Assembly (NCBI GenBank): GCA_905479495.1
Contig: CAJQMR010000013.1
Span: 1-64,000, forward strand
Direction: 5' to 3'
Origin: an uncultured Anaerolineae bacterium
GTDB lineage: Bacteria > Chloroflexota > Anaerolineae > Promineifilales > Promineifilaceae
Length of the DNA: 64,000 nt
In this document: in pieces, positions 51,850-61,900 of the stretch
Numbering within the stretch: the stretch's first letter is position 1
Layout: every line of letters begins with the position of its first letter
Translations under genes and position numbers: made by a program
The notes under the pieces: generated by a model
Told to the model about the DNA's origin: nothing
What the model saw: the letters and a program-made list of their open reading frames with translations, nothing else
Database searches by the model: none

Positions 51850-53598
51850 ATGGCGAATCAGAGGCAAGCAACCCCAAAGGCAGATGAACGCCGCTGGCAA
51901 ATAGCCAGCAACTGGCTCATCTGTCTTTTTTTGTTGTTGCTGGCGGGATGTGCCCAGCCGAATGGCAGCAGCAACGAGGCAACGGCCGTTCCCCTCACGC
52001 TGCAAGTCGATGGCCAGACGTTTAATCTGACCACCAACGCGGCCACCGTGCGCGAGCTGCTGGCCGAAGCCGGGGTGGAAATGGGCGAGCTGGATGAAGT
52101 GGACCCACCCCTGTTCACCGTGCTGACCGCCGAAATGGCCGTCCGCGTCATTCGCGTCAGCGAAACGGTAGATGTCAGCGAAGAAATCATCCCCTTTGAG
52201 CGCAAATTTATTCGCACGGACAGCATGAGTGCCGACGACCCGCCGCAAATTGTGCAAGCCGGGCAAAACGGCCGTAAAGAGATCACCATCCGCATCGTTT
52301 ACCAGGACGGGCAGGAAGTGAGCCGCATTCGCACCAACGAAGCGACCCTGGCAGAGCCGCAAGACGAGCTGGTGATGATTGGCATCGGGGCCAACCGGGG
52401 CAACGTCAATTTCAGCGGCACCCTGGCCTACATCAGCGGCGGTACGGCCGTTCTCATGCGCGGCAGCACCTCTGTTCCCGAAACGCTCAACACTGGCGAC
52501 GGCCTGGACGGGCGCGTTTTCAGCCTGTCGCCCAGCGGCAGTCATCTGCTTTACACGCGCGTCTTCAGCGACAGCTTGGTCCAAAACAATGGTTTTGGCA
52601 ACAGCCTGTGGGTCGTTGGCACCGAGCGCGGCGCAGAACCACGCGAGCTGGGCGTGGAAAACGTGCTGTGGGCCGATTGGAATCCCAACCGCACCACCGT
52701 GCGCCAGATTGCCTACACCACCGCCAAACCCAGCGATCAGCCGCCCGGCTGGGAAGCCAACAACGACCTTTGGCTGGCCGACGTGTTTGAAAATCCCGGC
52801 ACCCCCTTCGAACCAGAACAGTTCATCGACACCTACCCGGCGCTCAACGGCTGGTGGGGCGGCAACTACGCCTGGTCGCCAGACGGCCGTATGCTGGCCT
52901 ACGCCTACGCCAATGAAGTGGGGCTGATTGATACCTTTGCCACGGAAAATGCTTTTAAACGGCGACAGCTGCAAGAGTTCACGGCCTACAATACCCTGGC
53001 CGATTGGGTTTGGGTGCCCACGCTCACCTGGTCGCCAGACGGCCGTTTTGTGGCGGTTACCAACCACGGCGGCGACGATGACCGTACGATGGAGTTCAAC
53101 AGCTGGGTGTTTGACATTTTCTCCTCGCTCAACGTGCAGCTCATCGACCAGACCGGCATGTGGGGCCATCTGCACTGGGTGACCAATCCTGACCAAAGCA
53201 GCATCGCCTTTTTGCGCACGGCCGATCCAGTAGACAGCCTGCGCAGCAATTACACACTGTGGCTGATGGACCAGGACGGCAGCAACGCCCACCAAATTTA
53301 CCCGCCGCTGGGCGAAAGCAGCGCCTTCTCCCGCGACGAGCGATTTATGGCCTGGGGACCCAGCGGCCAAGACATCGCCTTTATTTTTGATGATGATTTA
53401 TACATCATGAATTTAGAGACAAACGCTTCTGGCAACAGCCAGACAGCAGCCACCCAGGTCACCGCCGACGACACGCCCGCCAGCCATCCCACCTGGGCAC
53501 CGTACGGCCTGGGCTTTTTCAGTCCTGAACCTGAAGCTGGTGACGCCGAACCAACCGCCACGCCAAACGGCCGTTTCCTCCCCGACACGCAAGAGTAG
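51850..53598 (+). CDS. Lipoprotein with DUF348/G5 domains and TolB-like propeller
   Basis: 582 residues. The lipobox LLAGC (Cys near 35) gives a surface lipoprotein. Residues about 47-90 are a ubiquitin-like DUF348 domain (LQVDGQTFNLTTNAATVREL), followed by a G5 domain about 105-180 (SEEIIPFERKFI, KEITIRIVYQDGQEV). The rest is a beta-propeller with SPDG blades (WSPDGRMLAY, WSPDGRFVAV, HPTWAPYGLG). DUF348-G5 is usual in resuscitation-promoting and wall-lytic enzymes, but no lytic domain is present here. It may bind peptidoglycan or glycans. A 517-codon antisense frame is a shadow. Confidence 0.82.
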   Translation: MANQRQATPKADERRWQIASNWLICLFLLLLAGCAQPNGSSNEATAVPLTLQVDGQTFNLTTNAATVRELLAEAGVEMGELDEVDPPLFTVLTAEMAVRVIRVSETVDVSEEIIPFERKFIRTDSMSADDPPQIVQAGQNGRKEITIRIVYQDGQEVSRIRTNEATLAEPQDELVMIGIGANRGNVNFSGTLAYISGGTAVLMRGSTSVPETLNTGDGLDGRVFSLSPSGSHLLYTRVFSDSLVQNNGFGNSLWVVGTERGAEPRELGVENVLWADWNPNRTTVRQIAYTTAKPSDQPPGWEANNDLWLADVFENPGTPFEPEQFIDTYPALNGWWGGNYAWSPDGRMLAYAYANEVGLIDTFATENAFKRRQLQEFTAYNTLADWVWVPTLTWSPDGRFVAVTNHGGDDDRTMEFNSWVFDIFSSLNVQLIDQTGMWGHLHWVTNPDQSSIAFLRTADPVDSLRSNYTLWLMDQDGSNAHQIYPPLGESSAFSRDERFMAWGPSGQDIAFIFDDDLYIMNLETNASGNSQTAATQVTADDTPASHPTWAPYGLGFFSPEPEAGDAEPTATPNGRFLPDTQE

Positions 53599-53619
53599 GG
53601 CAAGTTTACAAACTTGCCC
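53598..53619. terminator. Bidirectional terminator between convergent genes
   Basis: GGGCAAGTTT (53598-53607), 2-base loop, exact complement (53610-53619), in the 38-base gap between two gene ends. T-tracts are weak on both sides. Confidence 0.5.
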
Positions 53620-53636
53620 CACACGAAAGCAGCCAT

Positions 53637-54575
53637 CTATTCTAAAGAGAGAATAAAGTTGAGCATGTCGTCCAGCACCTCCCGGCGAACTACGCTGTTG
53701 CCCTGGCCAAGCGGCGTTTCCAGATTATGCCCGGACCCTTCATACACCTTGACCGTGATGTGGCTGTTGTTCAACTCTTTCAGCCGTGCTTCACTTTCCA
53801 ATACCGGTACATTGGTGTCCTCCAAACCAAACAGCACAAGAGCAGGCACATCCAGTTCTTGCCAATAAGGCAGCGGATCAAAATCACCAATGGCATCCCA
53901 AAACGTCTTCTGCCGCACTTCACGGATAGACCAGGCAGAGGGATAAGCAAGCAGGTCAGCCACGACTGGCAGAAAACCAATTTGGCGCAAATTTTGCTTT
54001 TCTTCGTAAAGAAGAGTTTCTTGTATCGGCACAGACGCGCCGGATAAATTGACAATAAAGTCGATTTCGTTAGATTGGCTGGCGATCAAGGGAGAAATAT
54101 GCCCACCCTGGCTGGCGCCAATGATGCCTACGTAGGAAATTGATAAATCATCTCGGGCCAACAAATAATCTACTGCGGCAACAGCGTCTGTACCTAGTGC
54201 CTCAAAGCTGGCGGTTTCCCAATCCCCTTCGGAGCCACCTGCCCCACGCTTGTCTGGCACCAGCACAACGATCCCATTGTCCAGCAAATGTTTGGCTTCG
54301 GTCAAAATAATGCGATTACCACGGAAGCTAGGAGCGGAGCCGTGTGCAAACACCACGGCCGGGAATGGGCCGCTGCCTTCGGGTACAAACAGCATACCTG
54401 CTAACAGAATTTGCTGGGCTTCGTTATAAAACTGAACCTCTTCATATTCCATTTCAGATAAATTTACGCCTTCCCACTCACGGGGTTCTGGCTGCCGCAG
54501 TTGGGTCACAAGCACCGGCACAACCAGCAGCAGCACAACGGCCGTTCCTAAAATTACACCAATTGTTTTGTTCAT
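53637..54575 (-). CDS. Membrane-anchored alpha/beta hydrolase
   Basis: 312 residues from ATG with AAGGAG seven bases upstream; the frame to 54860 is rejected. An N-terminal hydrophobic helix (ILGTAVVLLLVVPVLV) acts as signal anchor. The hydrolase core has FAHGSAPSFRGN (oxyanion loop), the nucleophile in IGASQGG, the acid in FGLEDTN and the His in GSGHNLE. Related to dienelactone hydrolase/peptidase S9-like esterases. Substrate unknown. Confidence 0.85.
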   Translation of the reverse strand: MNKTIGVILGTAVVLLLVVPVLVTQLRQPEPREWEGVNLSEMEYEEVQFYNEAQQILLAGMLFVPEGSGPFPAVVFAHGSAPSFRGNRIILTEAKHLLDNGIVVLVPDKRGAGGSEGDWETASFEALGTDAVAAVDYLLARDDLSISYVGIIGASQGGHISPLIASQSNEIDFIVNLSGASVPIQETLLYEEKQNLRQIGFLPVVADLLAYPSAWSIREVRQKTFWDAIGDFDPLPYWQELDVPALVLFGLEDTNVPVLESEARLKELNNSHITVKVYEGSGHNLETPLGQGNSVVRREVLDDMLNFILSLE

Positions 54576-54731
54576 TCGATTTCTCCTTTGAAAAAAGTTT
54601 GGTAAAAAGGTTGCACTCAGTGTGGCAGATTGGCTCAGCAAACACATCCGTAAAGCAGTGGAAATAGTGATCCTGAAAATTGTGCAGCTGATCTCCATAA
54701 TTTTGAGGATGTACGGCCGTCTCCTATCCTT

Positions 54732-54737
54732 TATAAT
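54732..54737 (+). promoter_or_regulatory. TATAAT six bases before ATG (leaderless start)
   Basis: Consensus -10 TATAAT, 6 bases, ATG 54744. Same geometry as at 41971. Transcription would start on the initiation codon. Confidence 0.55.
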
Positions 54738-54743
54738 GACCAG

Positions 54744-55928
54744 ATGGTAAAACTGCGTTGGTTTACACGGCCCGGTGCCGGTACTTTTCTGCTCATTAGC
54801 TACTGCTTGTGGGGAGCGGTGAGTTTGCGCTGGATTACCGAGTTTATTGAGCAGCAGCATCCCCTCACCTGGGCCATCTCCCTCATTTTGCTCATTTTTG
54901 GCTTGGCGATGGGGCTAGAGCCGCTGCTCACGCGGGGATCGTCCCTAAGAGCCCAGATTTATCTGGCCGTGCAGATGCTTCTGGTCTTTGTTGGCTCACT
55001 CTTCTTTTATGAGCTCGACTTTTTTGCCATGCTTTACATCGTTTTGTGCGGGCAGGCGGCGTATTTGCTCTCCCGGCAGGCCAGTTTGGTTTGGCTGGGC
55101 ATTTTGATTGTGATGACGGCCGTTGGTCAACTCATTCAGTTTGGCAGCCCCGTTGCCTTCTCCTTTACGCTGCTCTATGTGGCTGGCCTGATTTTTGTCG
55201 CGGCCTTCGTACGGCTGGTTTTGCAGGCAGATGAAGCCCGGAACCACAGCGAGCAGCTGCTGGCGGAGCTGCAAAAGGCCCACACCCAGCTGCAAGCCTA
55301 CGCCAACCAGGCCGAAGAGTTGGCCATCGCCAACGAACGCACCCGCCTGGCCCGCGATCTGCACGATTCGGTCGCCCAAACACTGTACGGCCTCACCTTG
55401 CAGGCGGAAGCCGCCAGCCGAAAATTAACTACCGGGCAGGCCGATGCGGTGCAAACCTACCTGGCGGCCATCCAGGAAGACGCCAAACAGACGCTGCAAG
55501 AAACACGTCTGCTCATCTTTGAACTCAGACCTCCCCTTTTAGAAAGCAATGGTCTAACCGCTGCGCTGCAAGCCCGTTTGGACACGGTGGAAGCACGCAG
55601 CGGTCTGGCAATGCGGCTTAATCTGCAAAAGGTGGGGCGTCTCTCGCCCAAAACGGAAACAGGTCTGTACCGCATCGCCCAAGAAGCGCTAAACAACGCC
55701 GCAAAATATGCTCAGGCAACGGAATTGCACGTGCGTCTAGGGCAAAAAGAGGGGCATATCCTGTTGGAAATTGCTGATGATGGGATTGGGTTTGACAGCA
55801 CGGCCGTTCCCCCCGGCAGCGTTGGGTTACAAGGGATGGCAGAACGAGTGGCACAGCTAAACGGCCGTCTCACTATCGACAGCGCCCCCGGCAAAGGAAC
55901 CAAAATTCAGGTAGAGGTACCGGTATGA
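54744..55928 (+). CDS. Sensor histidine kinase, NarL type
   Basis: 394 residues. Five or six N-terminal membrane helices (15-160) form the sensor without an extracellular domain. A short coiled coil is followed by the HisKA_3 dimerisation helix with the phospho-accepting His in RDLHDSVAQT (H207), the FELRPP segment, and the HATPase domain (ALNNAAKYAQA, DDGIGFD, GLQGMAERV). Overlaps the response regulator gene by ATGA, so the two form one system. The signal is unknown; a membrane-embedded sensor without a loop often responds to membrane state. Confidence 0.93.
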   Translation: MVKLRWFTRPGAGTFLLISYCLWGAVSLRWITEFIEQQHPLTWAISLILLIFGLAMGLEPLLTRGSSLRAQIYLAVQMLLVFVGSLFFYELDFFAMLYIVLCGQAAYLLSRQASLVWLGILIVMTAVGQLIQFGSPVAFSFTLLYVAGLIFVAAFVRLVLQADEARNHSEQLLAELQKAHTQLQAYANQAEELAIANERTRLARDLHDSVAQTLYGLTLQAEAASRKLTTGQADAVQTYLAAIQEDAKQTLQETRLLIFELRPPLLESNGLTAALQARLDTVEARSGLAMRLNLQKVGRLSPKTETGLYRIAQEALNNAAKYAQATELHVRLGQKEGHILLEIADDGIGFDSTAVPPGSVGLQGMAERVAQLNGRLTIDSAPGKGTKIQVEVPV

Positions 55929-56587
55929 GCCAACCAATACGCATTTTTATCGCCGATGACCATCACATTGTGCGGCGCGGCATTCGCGATTTGCTAGACA
56001 CGGAGCCAGACTTCACCCTCGTTGGTGAAGCCACCAACGGACAGGAAGCCGTAGATGCCGTTAGCGAACTTGAACCTGACGTGATTTTAATGGACCTGGT
56101 GATGCCGATTCTGGACGGCATTGAAGCCACCCGCCAAATTAAAGCCCAACACCAAGGGGCCAAAATATTGGTCCTTACCAGCTTCGCTACCGACGATAAG
56201 GTGTTCCCGGCCATCAAAGCTGGAGCGCTGGGCTACCTCATTAAAGACACAGGGCCAGAGGAATTGGTGCAGGCCATTCGGCAGGTGTATCGTGGCGAAG
56301 CGTCATTGCACCCGACGATTGCTCAAAAGTTATTGGCAGAAGTGGCTCAACCGGAAAAACGGCCGTCCACCAGCGATCCCCTCACTGAGCGTGAAATGGA
56401 AGTGCTCAAACTGCTGGCGCGTGGCCTGAGCAACCAGGAAATTGCCGAGCTGCTGGTCATTGGCGTGACCACCGTTTATTCACACGTCTCCAACATTTTG
56501 TCCAAGCTGCATCTGGCCACGCGTACCCAGGCCGCCCTTTACGCCCTGCGCGAAGGGTATGTGCCTCTCCACGAACGTGAGGAGTAG
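55925..56587 (+). CDS. NarL/FixJ-type response regulator
   Basis: 220 residues. Receiver domain with acidic pair DD (11-12), phospho-acceptor D57 in ILMDLVMP, LTSFA and K in LIKDTG. LuxR-type HTH at about 150-210 (LTEREMEVLKLLARGLSNQEIA). Phosphorylated by the preceding kinase and would act as a transcription factor. Target genes not evident in the window. Confidence 0.95.
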   Translation: MSQPIRIFIADDHHIVRRGIRDLLDTEPDFTLVGEATNGQEAVDAVSELEPDVILMDLVMPILDGIEATRQIKAQHQGAKILVLTSFATDDKVFPAIKAGALGYLIKDTGPEELVQAIRQVYRGEASLHPTIAQKLLAEVAQPEKRPSTSDPLTEREMEVLKLLARGLSNQEIAELLVIGVTTVYSHVSNILSKLHLATRTQAALYALREGYVPLHEREE

Positions 56588-56790
56588 GCTCACCATCCTC
56601 GGTCAATTTCTCTCGAAAAAGCCACATCGAAACTGGTGAAATTATGCTAAAATACGGCCGTAACTGGCAGGCAAGCCAGGCGCACCACCCGGAATAAAAA
56701 TCAGCAGGCTTGTGGTGAGCGTAGTCGTACCATTTTCAAGATTTTGATCTGCGTTCATCAGCGTTAATCTGCGTCCTATTTTCAGGAGGA

Positions 56791-58101
56791 ATGATGAATC
56801 ACAAACCAGATGCCATCATCATCGGAGCGGGTGTCATTGGCTGTGCCATTGCCTTTGAACTAACCAAACGCGGCTACAAAACGTTGAACATCGACAAGCT
56901 GCCCGCCGCCGGGTTTGGTTCCACCAGCAATTCCTGTGCCATTGTGCGCTTTCATTATTCCACGCTCGATGGCGCACGCATGGCCTTTGAAAATTACTTT
57001 TATTGGAAAGATTGGCAAAACTATGTTGGCCCAGTGGATGAGCGTGGCTACGCCAAATTTGTAGCGTGCGGCTTTGTCATCTTTCGCAACAACGACCCCA
57101 GCGAACAACATTTCATCAATTTATTTAAGCAAATTGGCATCGATTATGAAGAGTGGAGCCTGGAAACCTTGCGCGAAAAGTTCCCCATCGGTGATTTGCA
57201 CAGCTTTTCACCGCCCCGCCCCATTGACGATGAAGCGTTTTGGCAGGAGCCAGCCACACCGCTTACGGGTGGCATCTACAATCCCCAGGGTGGCTACATC
57301 AACGATCCACAGTTAGCCACCACCAACTTGATGCTGGCGGCCAAAGCACATGGCGGGGAATTTTTGTTTAATGCGGAAGTGGTAGAAGTGCGGCAGGGAA
57401 ACGGCCGTGTTTCCGGCATCACCCTCAGTGACGGCACCCAAATCGACGCGCCCATTGTGGTCAACGCCGCTGGCCCGCATTCTTTTGTCATCAACCGCCT
57501 GGCTGGTGTGGAAGAGGGCATGAAGATCAAAACCGGCGCACTGCGCCGTGAGGTGCATCATGTTGCCTCACCCAAAGGGTTTAACTTTAACGAAAAAGGC
57601 TTCGTCTTTTCTGACGCCGACGGCGGCATCTACTTCCGTCCAGAAACGGGCAACAATATCCTCGTTGGCAGCGCCGACCCGGCCTGCGACCCCAAAGAGT
57701 GGGTGGCCAATCCCGATGAAGTCCAACCGCATGTCACTGATCAGGTGTGGAAAACACAGGTGTACCGGCTGGCTCACCGTATTCCCGATCTAGAGATTCC
57801 GCAAAAACCCAGCGGCGTTGTCAGCATGTACGACGTCTCCACCGACTGGATTCCCATTTACGACCAATCTGATCTACCTGGCTTTTACCTGGCGATTGGC
57901 ACCAGCGGCAACCAGTTCAAAAACGCGCCTGGCGCGGGTCATCTCATGGCCACCCTCATCGACGCGGTAGAAAAAGGGCAAGACCATGACGTTGCTCCAG
58001 TCCAAGTGAAAATGCCCTACACGGGCGTGGTGCTCAATGCCGGCTTTTATTCCCGCTTACGGGAAGTGAATGAGGAAAGCAGTCATACTGTGATGGGGTA
58101 G
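56791..58101 (+). CDS. FAD-dependent DAO-family oxidoreductase (sarcosine oxidase beta-like)
   Basis: 436 residues; two ATG codons after AGGAGG (56794 has the better spacing). N-terminal FAD motif IIIGAGVIGCAIAFEL, then SNSCAIVRFHYS in place of the usual GxTxxSxG loop. The central region GGYINDPQLATTNLM and the late YLAIGTSGNQFKNAP are typical of the DAO fold (sarcosine/dimethylglycine/glycerol-phosphate oxidoreductases). Substrate not decidable. Single gene. Confidence 0.88.
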   Translation: MMNHKPDAIIIGAGVIGCAIAFELTKRGYKTLNIDKLPAAGFGSTSNSCAIVRFHYSTLDGARMAFENYFYWKDWQNYVGPVDERGYAKFVACGFVIFRNNDPSEQHFINLFKQIGIDYEEWSLETLREKFPIGDLHSFSPPRPIDDEAFWQEPATPLTGGIYNPQGGYINDPQLATTNLMLAAKAHGGEFLFNAEVVEVRQGNGRVSGITLSDGTQIDAPIVVNAAGPHSFVINRLAGVEEGMKIKTGALRREVHHVASPKGFNFNEKGFVFSDADGGIYFRPETGNNILVGSADPACDPKEWVANPDEVQPHVTDQVWKTQVYRLAHRIPDLEIPQKPSGVVSMYDVSTDWIPIYDQSDLPGFYLAIGTSGNQFKNAPGAGHLMATLIDAVEKGQDHDVAPVQVKMPYTGVVLNAGFYSRLREVNEESSHTVMG

Positions 58102-58111
58102 TTGTGCCCCC

Positions 58112-58144
58112 ATTTCCCCGGAAACTCCAAGTTTCCGGGGAAAT
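58112..58144. repeat. REP hairpin 1
   Basis: ATTTCCCCGGAAACT (58112-58126), loop CCA, exact complement (58130-58144). Just after the oxidoreductase stop. Confidence 0.8.
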
Positions 58145-58228
58145 TTTGCCTGTAGGCTGCAGCAAATCCATAAACATTTCCATTTGCATAAAAACGGGTT
58201 CGTGGCAAAATCGCGTAACAGTCACGCC

Positions 58229-58261
58229 ATTATCCCGGAAACTGGGAGTTTCCGGGATAAT
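58229..58261. repeat. REP hairpin 2
   Basis: ATTATCCCGGAAACT (58229-58243), loop GGG, exact complement (58247-58261). Lies in the leader of the transposase gene; relative to the other copies the outer arm has changed on both sides, keeping the pairing. Confidence 0.8.
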
Positions 58262-58276
58262 GAGGGGATACAACTC

Positions 58277-58849
58277 ATGCCACGACGGAAAATCCATTTT
58301 ACTCAAGATCATTATTATCACATCTACAATCGGGGCGCAGGGCGGCACAATCTGTTTATCGAACAAGACAATTACCTCTACATTTTGCGCCAAATGAAAA
58401 ATTACCTGACAAAATTTTCCCTGGTTATGATAGCCTACTGCCTGATGCCCAATCATTACCATTTTCTGCTGCGACAAGATGGTATTGTCTCCGTGGGCGA
58501 ACTACCTAAGCGCCTGTTTGGCGGTTACTCTCGCGCCGTACAGCGACGCTACAATTGGACAGGAACCCTCTTTGAAGACCGCTTCCAAGCCCGGCACGTT
58601 GATTCAGATAGCTATTTACGACATTTGTGCCGCTATATTCATGCCAATCCTGTAAAAGATGGCCTGGTCCAACATCTGGAAGAATGGCCATACTCCAACT
58701 ACCTGGAATGGATCGGTGAACGGAACGGATCGCTCGTTGACCATGATTTTGTGCGTGACATGTTTGGCAACGGCCAGCAGTACCAACAATTCGTGCAGGA
58801 TTATTTGTTAACCCGACAGCTGCCAGATGAGCTGAATTATTTGGATTGA
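58277..58849 (+). CDS. REP-associated tyrosine transposase (RAYT, Y1 HUH family)
   Basis: 190 residues from ATG 58277 after GAGGGG. HUH motif in PNHYHFLL (H60, H62), the catalytic Tyr in CRYIHANPV (Y120), and the GTLFEDRF segment: the pattern of RAYT/TnpA_REP single-domain transposases related to IS200/IS605. These nick and join single-stranded hairpin ends and are thought to spread REP palindromes. Three matching palindromes lie around the gene, two before and one after, forming a complete REP-RAYT unit. Confidence 0.9.
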   Translation: MPRRKIHFTQDHYYHIYNRGAGRHNLFIEQDNYLYILRQMKNYLTKFSLVMIAYCLMPNHYHFLLRQDGIVSVGELPKRLFGGYSRAVQRRYNWTGTLFEDRFQARHVDSDSYLRHLCRYIHANPVKDGLVQHLEEWPYSNYLEWIGERNGSLVDHDFVRDMFGNGQQYQQFVQDYLLTRQLPDELNYLD

Positions 58850-58857
58850 TTTCCTTT

Positions 58858-58890
58858 ATTTCCCCGGAAACTCGGAGTTTCCGGGGAAAT
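58858..58890. repeat. REP hairpin 3
   Basis: Same arms as copy 1 (58858-58872 and 58876-58890), loop CGG. Starts 8 bases after the transposase stop. Confidence 0.8.
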
Positions 58891-58925
58891 GGCAACCCCG
58901 TAGCCAAGCCGTTTGTAAAACATAG

Positions 58926-58953
58926 TTGCACTAAATTCGCAGCGTGGCAAAAT
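58926..58953 (+). promoter_or_regulatory. Promoter, probably leaderless, of the glycosidase/ligase fusion gene
   Basis: TTGCAC, 16 bases, CAAAAT, then 7 bases to ATG 58961. No Shine-Dalgarno sequence. Confidence 0.45.
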
Positions 58954-58960
58954 CAGGCCC

Positions 58961-61900
58961 ATGACGATTACCCAACGTGCCCGCCGCTTTACCTTGTTCT
59001 GGCTGTTTTTGGCGCTGGTGGCCCTGCTGGCGCTGGGTGCCCTCCAATTAAGACACAATTTTCTCACCCGTGGCCTGCCCGCTGGCCTGCCAGAGCCGGT
59101 TAACTTTGGCGGCGTGCAGCCTGGCCTCAACGTTTATCTCAACCAGTATGACGATGCCGCGCTGGCTGACAATCTGCAGCAGATTGCTGATTTGGGCGTA
59201 CGGTACATCAAGCAGCCGTTTTATTTCAGCGAGAATTTTGATTGGGCCGAGGCGGATCGGTTGGTTACGGCCGTTTCCCAACACAACCTCAGCCTCGTCC
59301 CCCTGCTGGATGGCAGCCCTGAGAATGATTTTGCACCGGTAGAAACGGCCGTTTTCGCCCAATGGACCGCTGAATTTGCCCAACGGTATGGGGATGTGCT
59401 CCAGTTCTACATCATCTGGGATGAACCCAACCTGGCCAGCCATTGGGGCCAACAGCCCGTCAATCCCGACGACTACGGCGCACTGCTCAGCGCCGCCGCC
59501 AGCGCCATCCGCGCTGTCGATAGTGACGCGGTGATTGTGGCCGCACCGCTGGCCCCCACCGTGGAAACCGGCCCCGACAACCTGGCCGACCACCTCTTCC
59601 TCCAACAGCTATACGAAACTGATGCCGCCCCCGCCTTCGACATTGTGGCCGCCAAGCCATACGGCTTCAACAGCCCACCCGATGACCGCACCGTGGCCAA
59701 CGAGACGCTCAACTTTAGCCGCCTGATTTTGCTGCGCGAGGTGATGCAGCGCAACGGCGATGGCCACAAAGCCATCTGGGCAGGCAACTGGGGCTGGAAC
59801 AGCCTGCCCGCCGCTTGGACTGGTGATCCCTCCATTTGGGGTGAGGTCACAGCCGCACAGCAGGCAGATTACACCATTGCCGCCCTGGACCGTGCCCGGC
59901 TGGAATGGCCCTGGCTGGGCGTTGCCTTTTTGGAAAATTGGCAGCCCGATGTGCCATCGGACGATGCGCCAGCCAATGATCCACGCTGGGGGTTTAGTAT
60001 CGCTGGAACAGAAACGGCCGTTTCCCTCCACACCACCCTCGCCGACCAAAATACGGCCGTTGCCCAACCCGGCTTCCATCTGGCCCAGCCCAACGACCCT
60101 GCCCAAATTTACGAGGGCAATTGGGAATTCTCCCCCGAATTTGGGGCTGACATCGGCCAGCAGCCAGAAAACGTGCTGTTGGGCGACAAAGTCACCTTCA
60201 CCTTTTACGGCACTGATCTGGGTCTGCGGGTGCGTCGGGCCAATTTCCGCGCCCGCTTCTACATCACCATCGACGGCCAACCGGCCAACGCCCTGCCTCG
60301 CGATGAAAACGGCAGCATGCTCATCCTCACCTCGGCCGTCAAAAGCGACGACTATCTCGCCACCGAGCCAGTGGCCCGCAACCTGACCCCCGGCGTACAC
60401 ACCGCCCAAATCATCGCCTCACGCGGCTGGGACCAATGGGCGCTAAATGGGTTCAGTGTCAGCTATCGGCCAGCCGATGCCTGGACTCGTTGGGGAATAT
60501 GGATTTTGGCGGGAACGGCCGTTCTCTCCCTCATATTGGCTATACGAATTGGGCGACGGGCGGACTGGCCCGATTGGTTTCGTCAGCAGCGGCAGCGCTT
60601 TGCGGCGCTAAACACGAGCTGGCAGTTGGGTATTACGGCCGTTACCGCCGCGCTCGTTTTCCTGGCGGGCTGGTTCACCTGGGCCGAGCAGATGGGCGGC
60701 GTCTATCGCCGCTTGGGAGATGGCAGCCAGCTGGCCCTCACCGCTGCCGTCGCTTCCATTTATTACGTCACGCCCACTTTCTTCATCTACATCGCGGCAC
60801 TGGCCCTCCTGTTTATCCTGCTCTACTGGCGGCCAGTCTGGGGCTTGGTCCTGATTGCTTTCTGCTTCCCGTTTTACGTCCCGCCCCTGCCCAAACCCAT
60901 TCTCAACTACCGCTTCTCCCCCATCGAAGTCTTCACCCTCGTCACCTTCGCCGCCTACGCCACCAACCGCCTCACCACCTGGCTACAACACTTCAAAAAC
61001 CACACACTGAATACCGATTACCGATTACTGATTACTGATTACGGCGTCCTCGCTTTAACAATAATCGCCACCGCCTCCCTCTTCTTCACCAACCGGCTCG
61101 ATGTGGCCAGCAACGAGTGGCGCATCGTCATTCTGGAACCGGCGCTGTTTTACTGGGTGCTGCGCGGCACCAGGCCCAAGCCCAGCGAGATGTGGCGCAT
61201 CCTCGATGGCTTTATTTTGGGCGGGCTGGTCGTGGCGCTGTACGGTCTGTGGCAAATCGGCTTTGACCGCGCCAGCCTGATCACTGCGGAAGGCGGGCTG
61301 CTGCGCCTCAAATCGATCTATGGCTCGCCCAACAACGTGGCACTTTACCTGGGGCGGGTTGTGCCGCTTTTAGGCGCAATGGCCCTGCTGGGTAGCAGGC
61401 AAATTCATGGCAGGCGTTGGTGGCTGTATACGGCCGTTCTCCTGCCCACCCTCCTCGCCTTTTTACTCACCTTCAGCAAGGGGGGCTTGTTTTTGGGACT
61501 GCCCGCCGCCTTTGTGATTATTTTTTGGCAGTGGCAGCGGTTAAACGGCCGTAAAACGTGGCCCTGGCTGCTGGCATTTGGGACGATGGGTGTTGCTGGA
61601 CTATTTGCCATCGAGCGCATTCCCGCGCTGGCAGGCCGCCTCAGCCTCACCGGGGAAACCGGCGTCTTCCGCCTGAGCCTGTGGCAAGCCAGCCTCAACA
61701 TGATTCGTGACCATCCCTGGTTTGGCGTGGGGCTGGACAATTTTCTCTACGAATATCGTGGCCGTTACATTTTGGAAGCCGCCTGGCGCGATCCCAATTT
61801 GAGCCATCCGCACAACCTGTTTCTGGATTTTGCTACCCGCATTGGCCTGCCCGGTTTGCTGGCCGGGCTGTGGCTTATCGGCAGTCTAGCGCGCACGCTG

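Noticed and set aside
51817..53370. 517-codon open frame on the minus strand
   Set aside because: Lies fully antisense to the G5/TolB lipoprotein gene, has no ribosome site, and its translation is Gly/Val/Ala/His-rich without domains; a high-GC shadow frame.
58112..58890. CRISPR-like repeat array
   Set aside because: The three repeats are palindromes at irregular spacing around a RAYT gene, not regular repeats with unique spacers.
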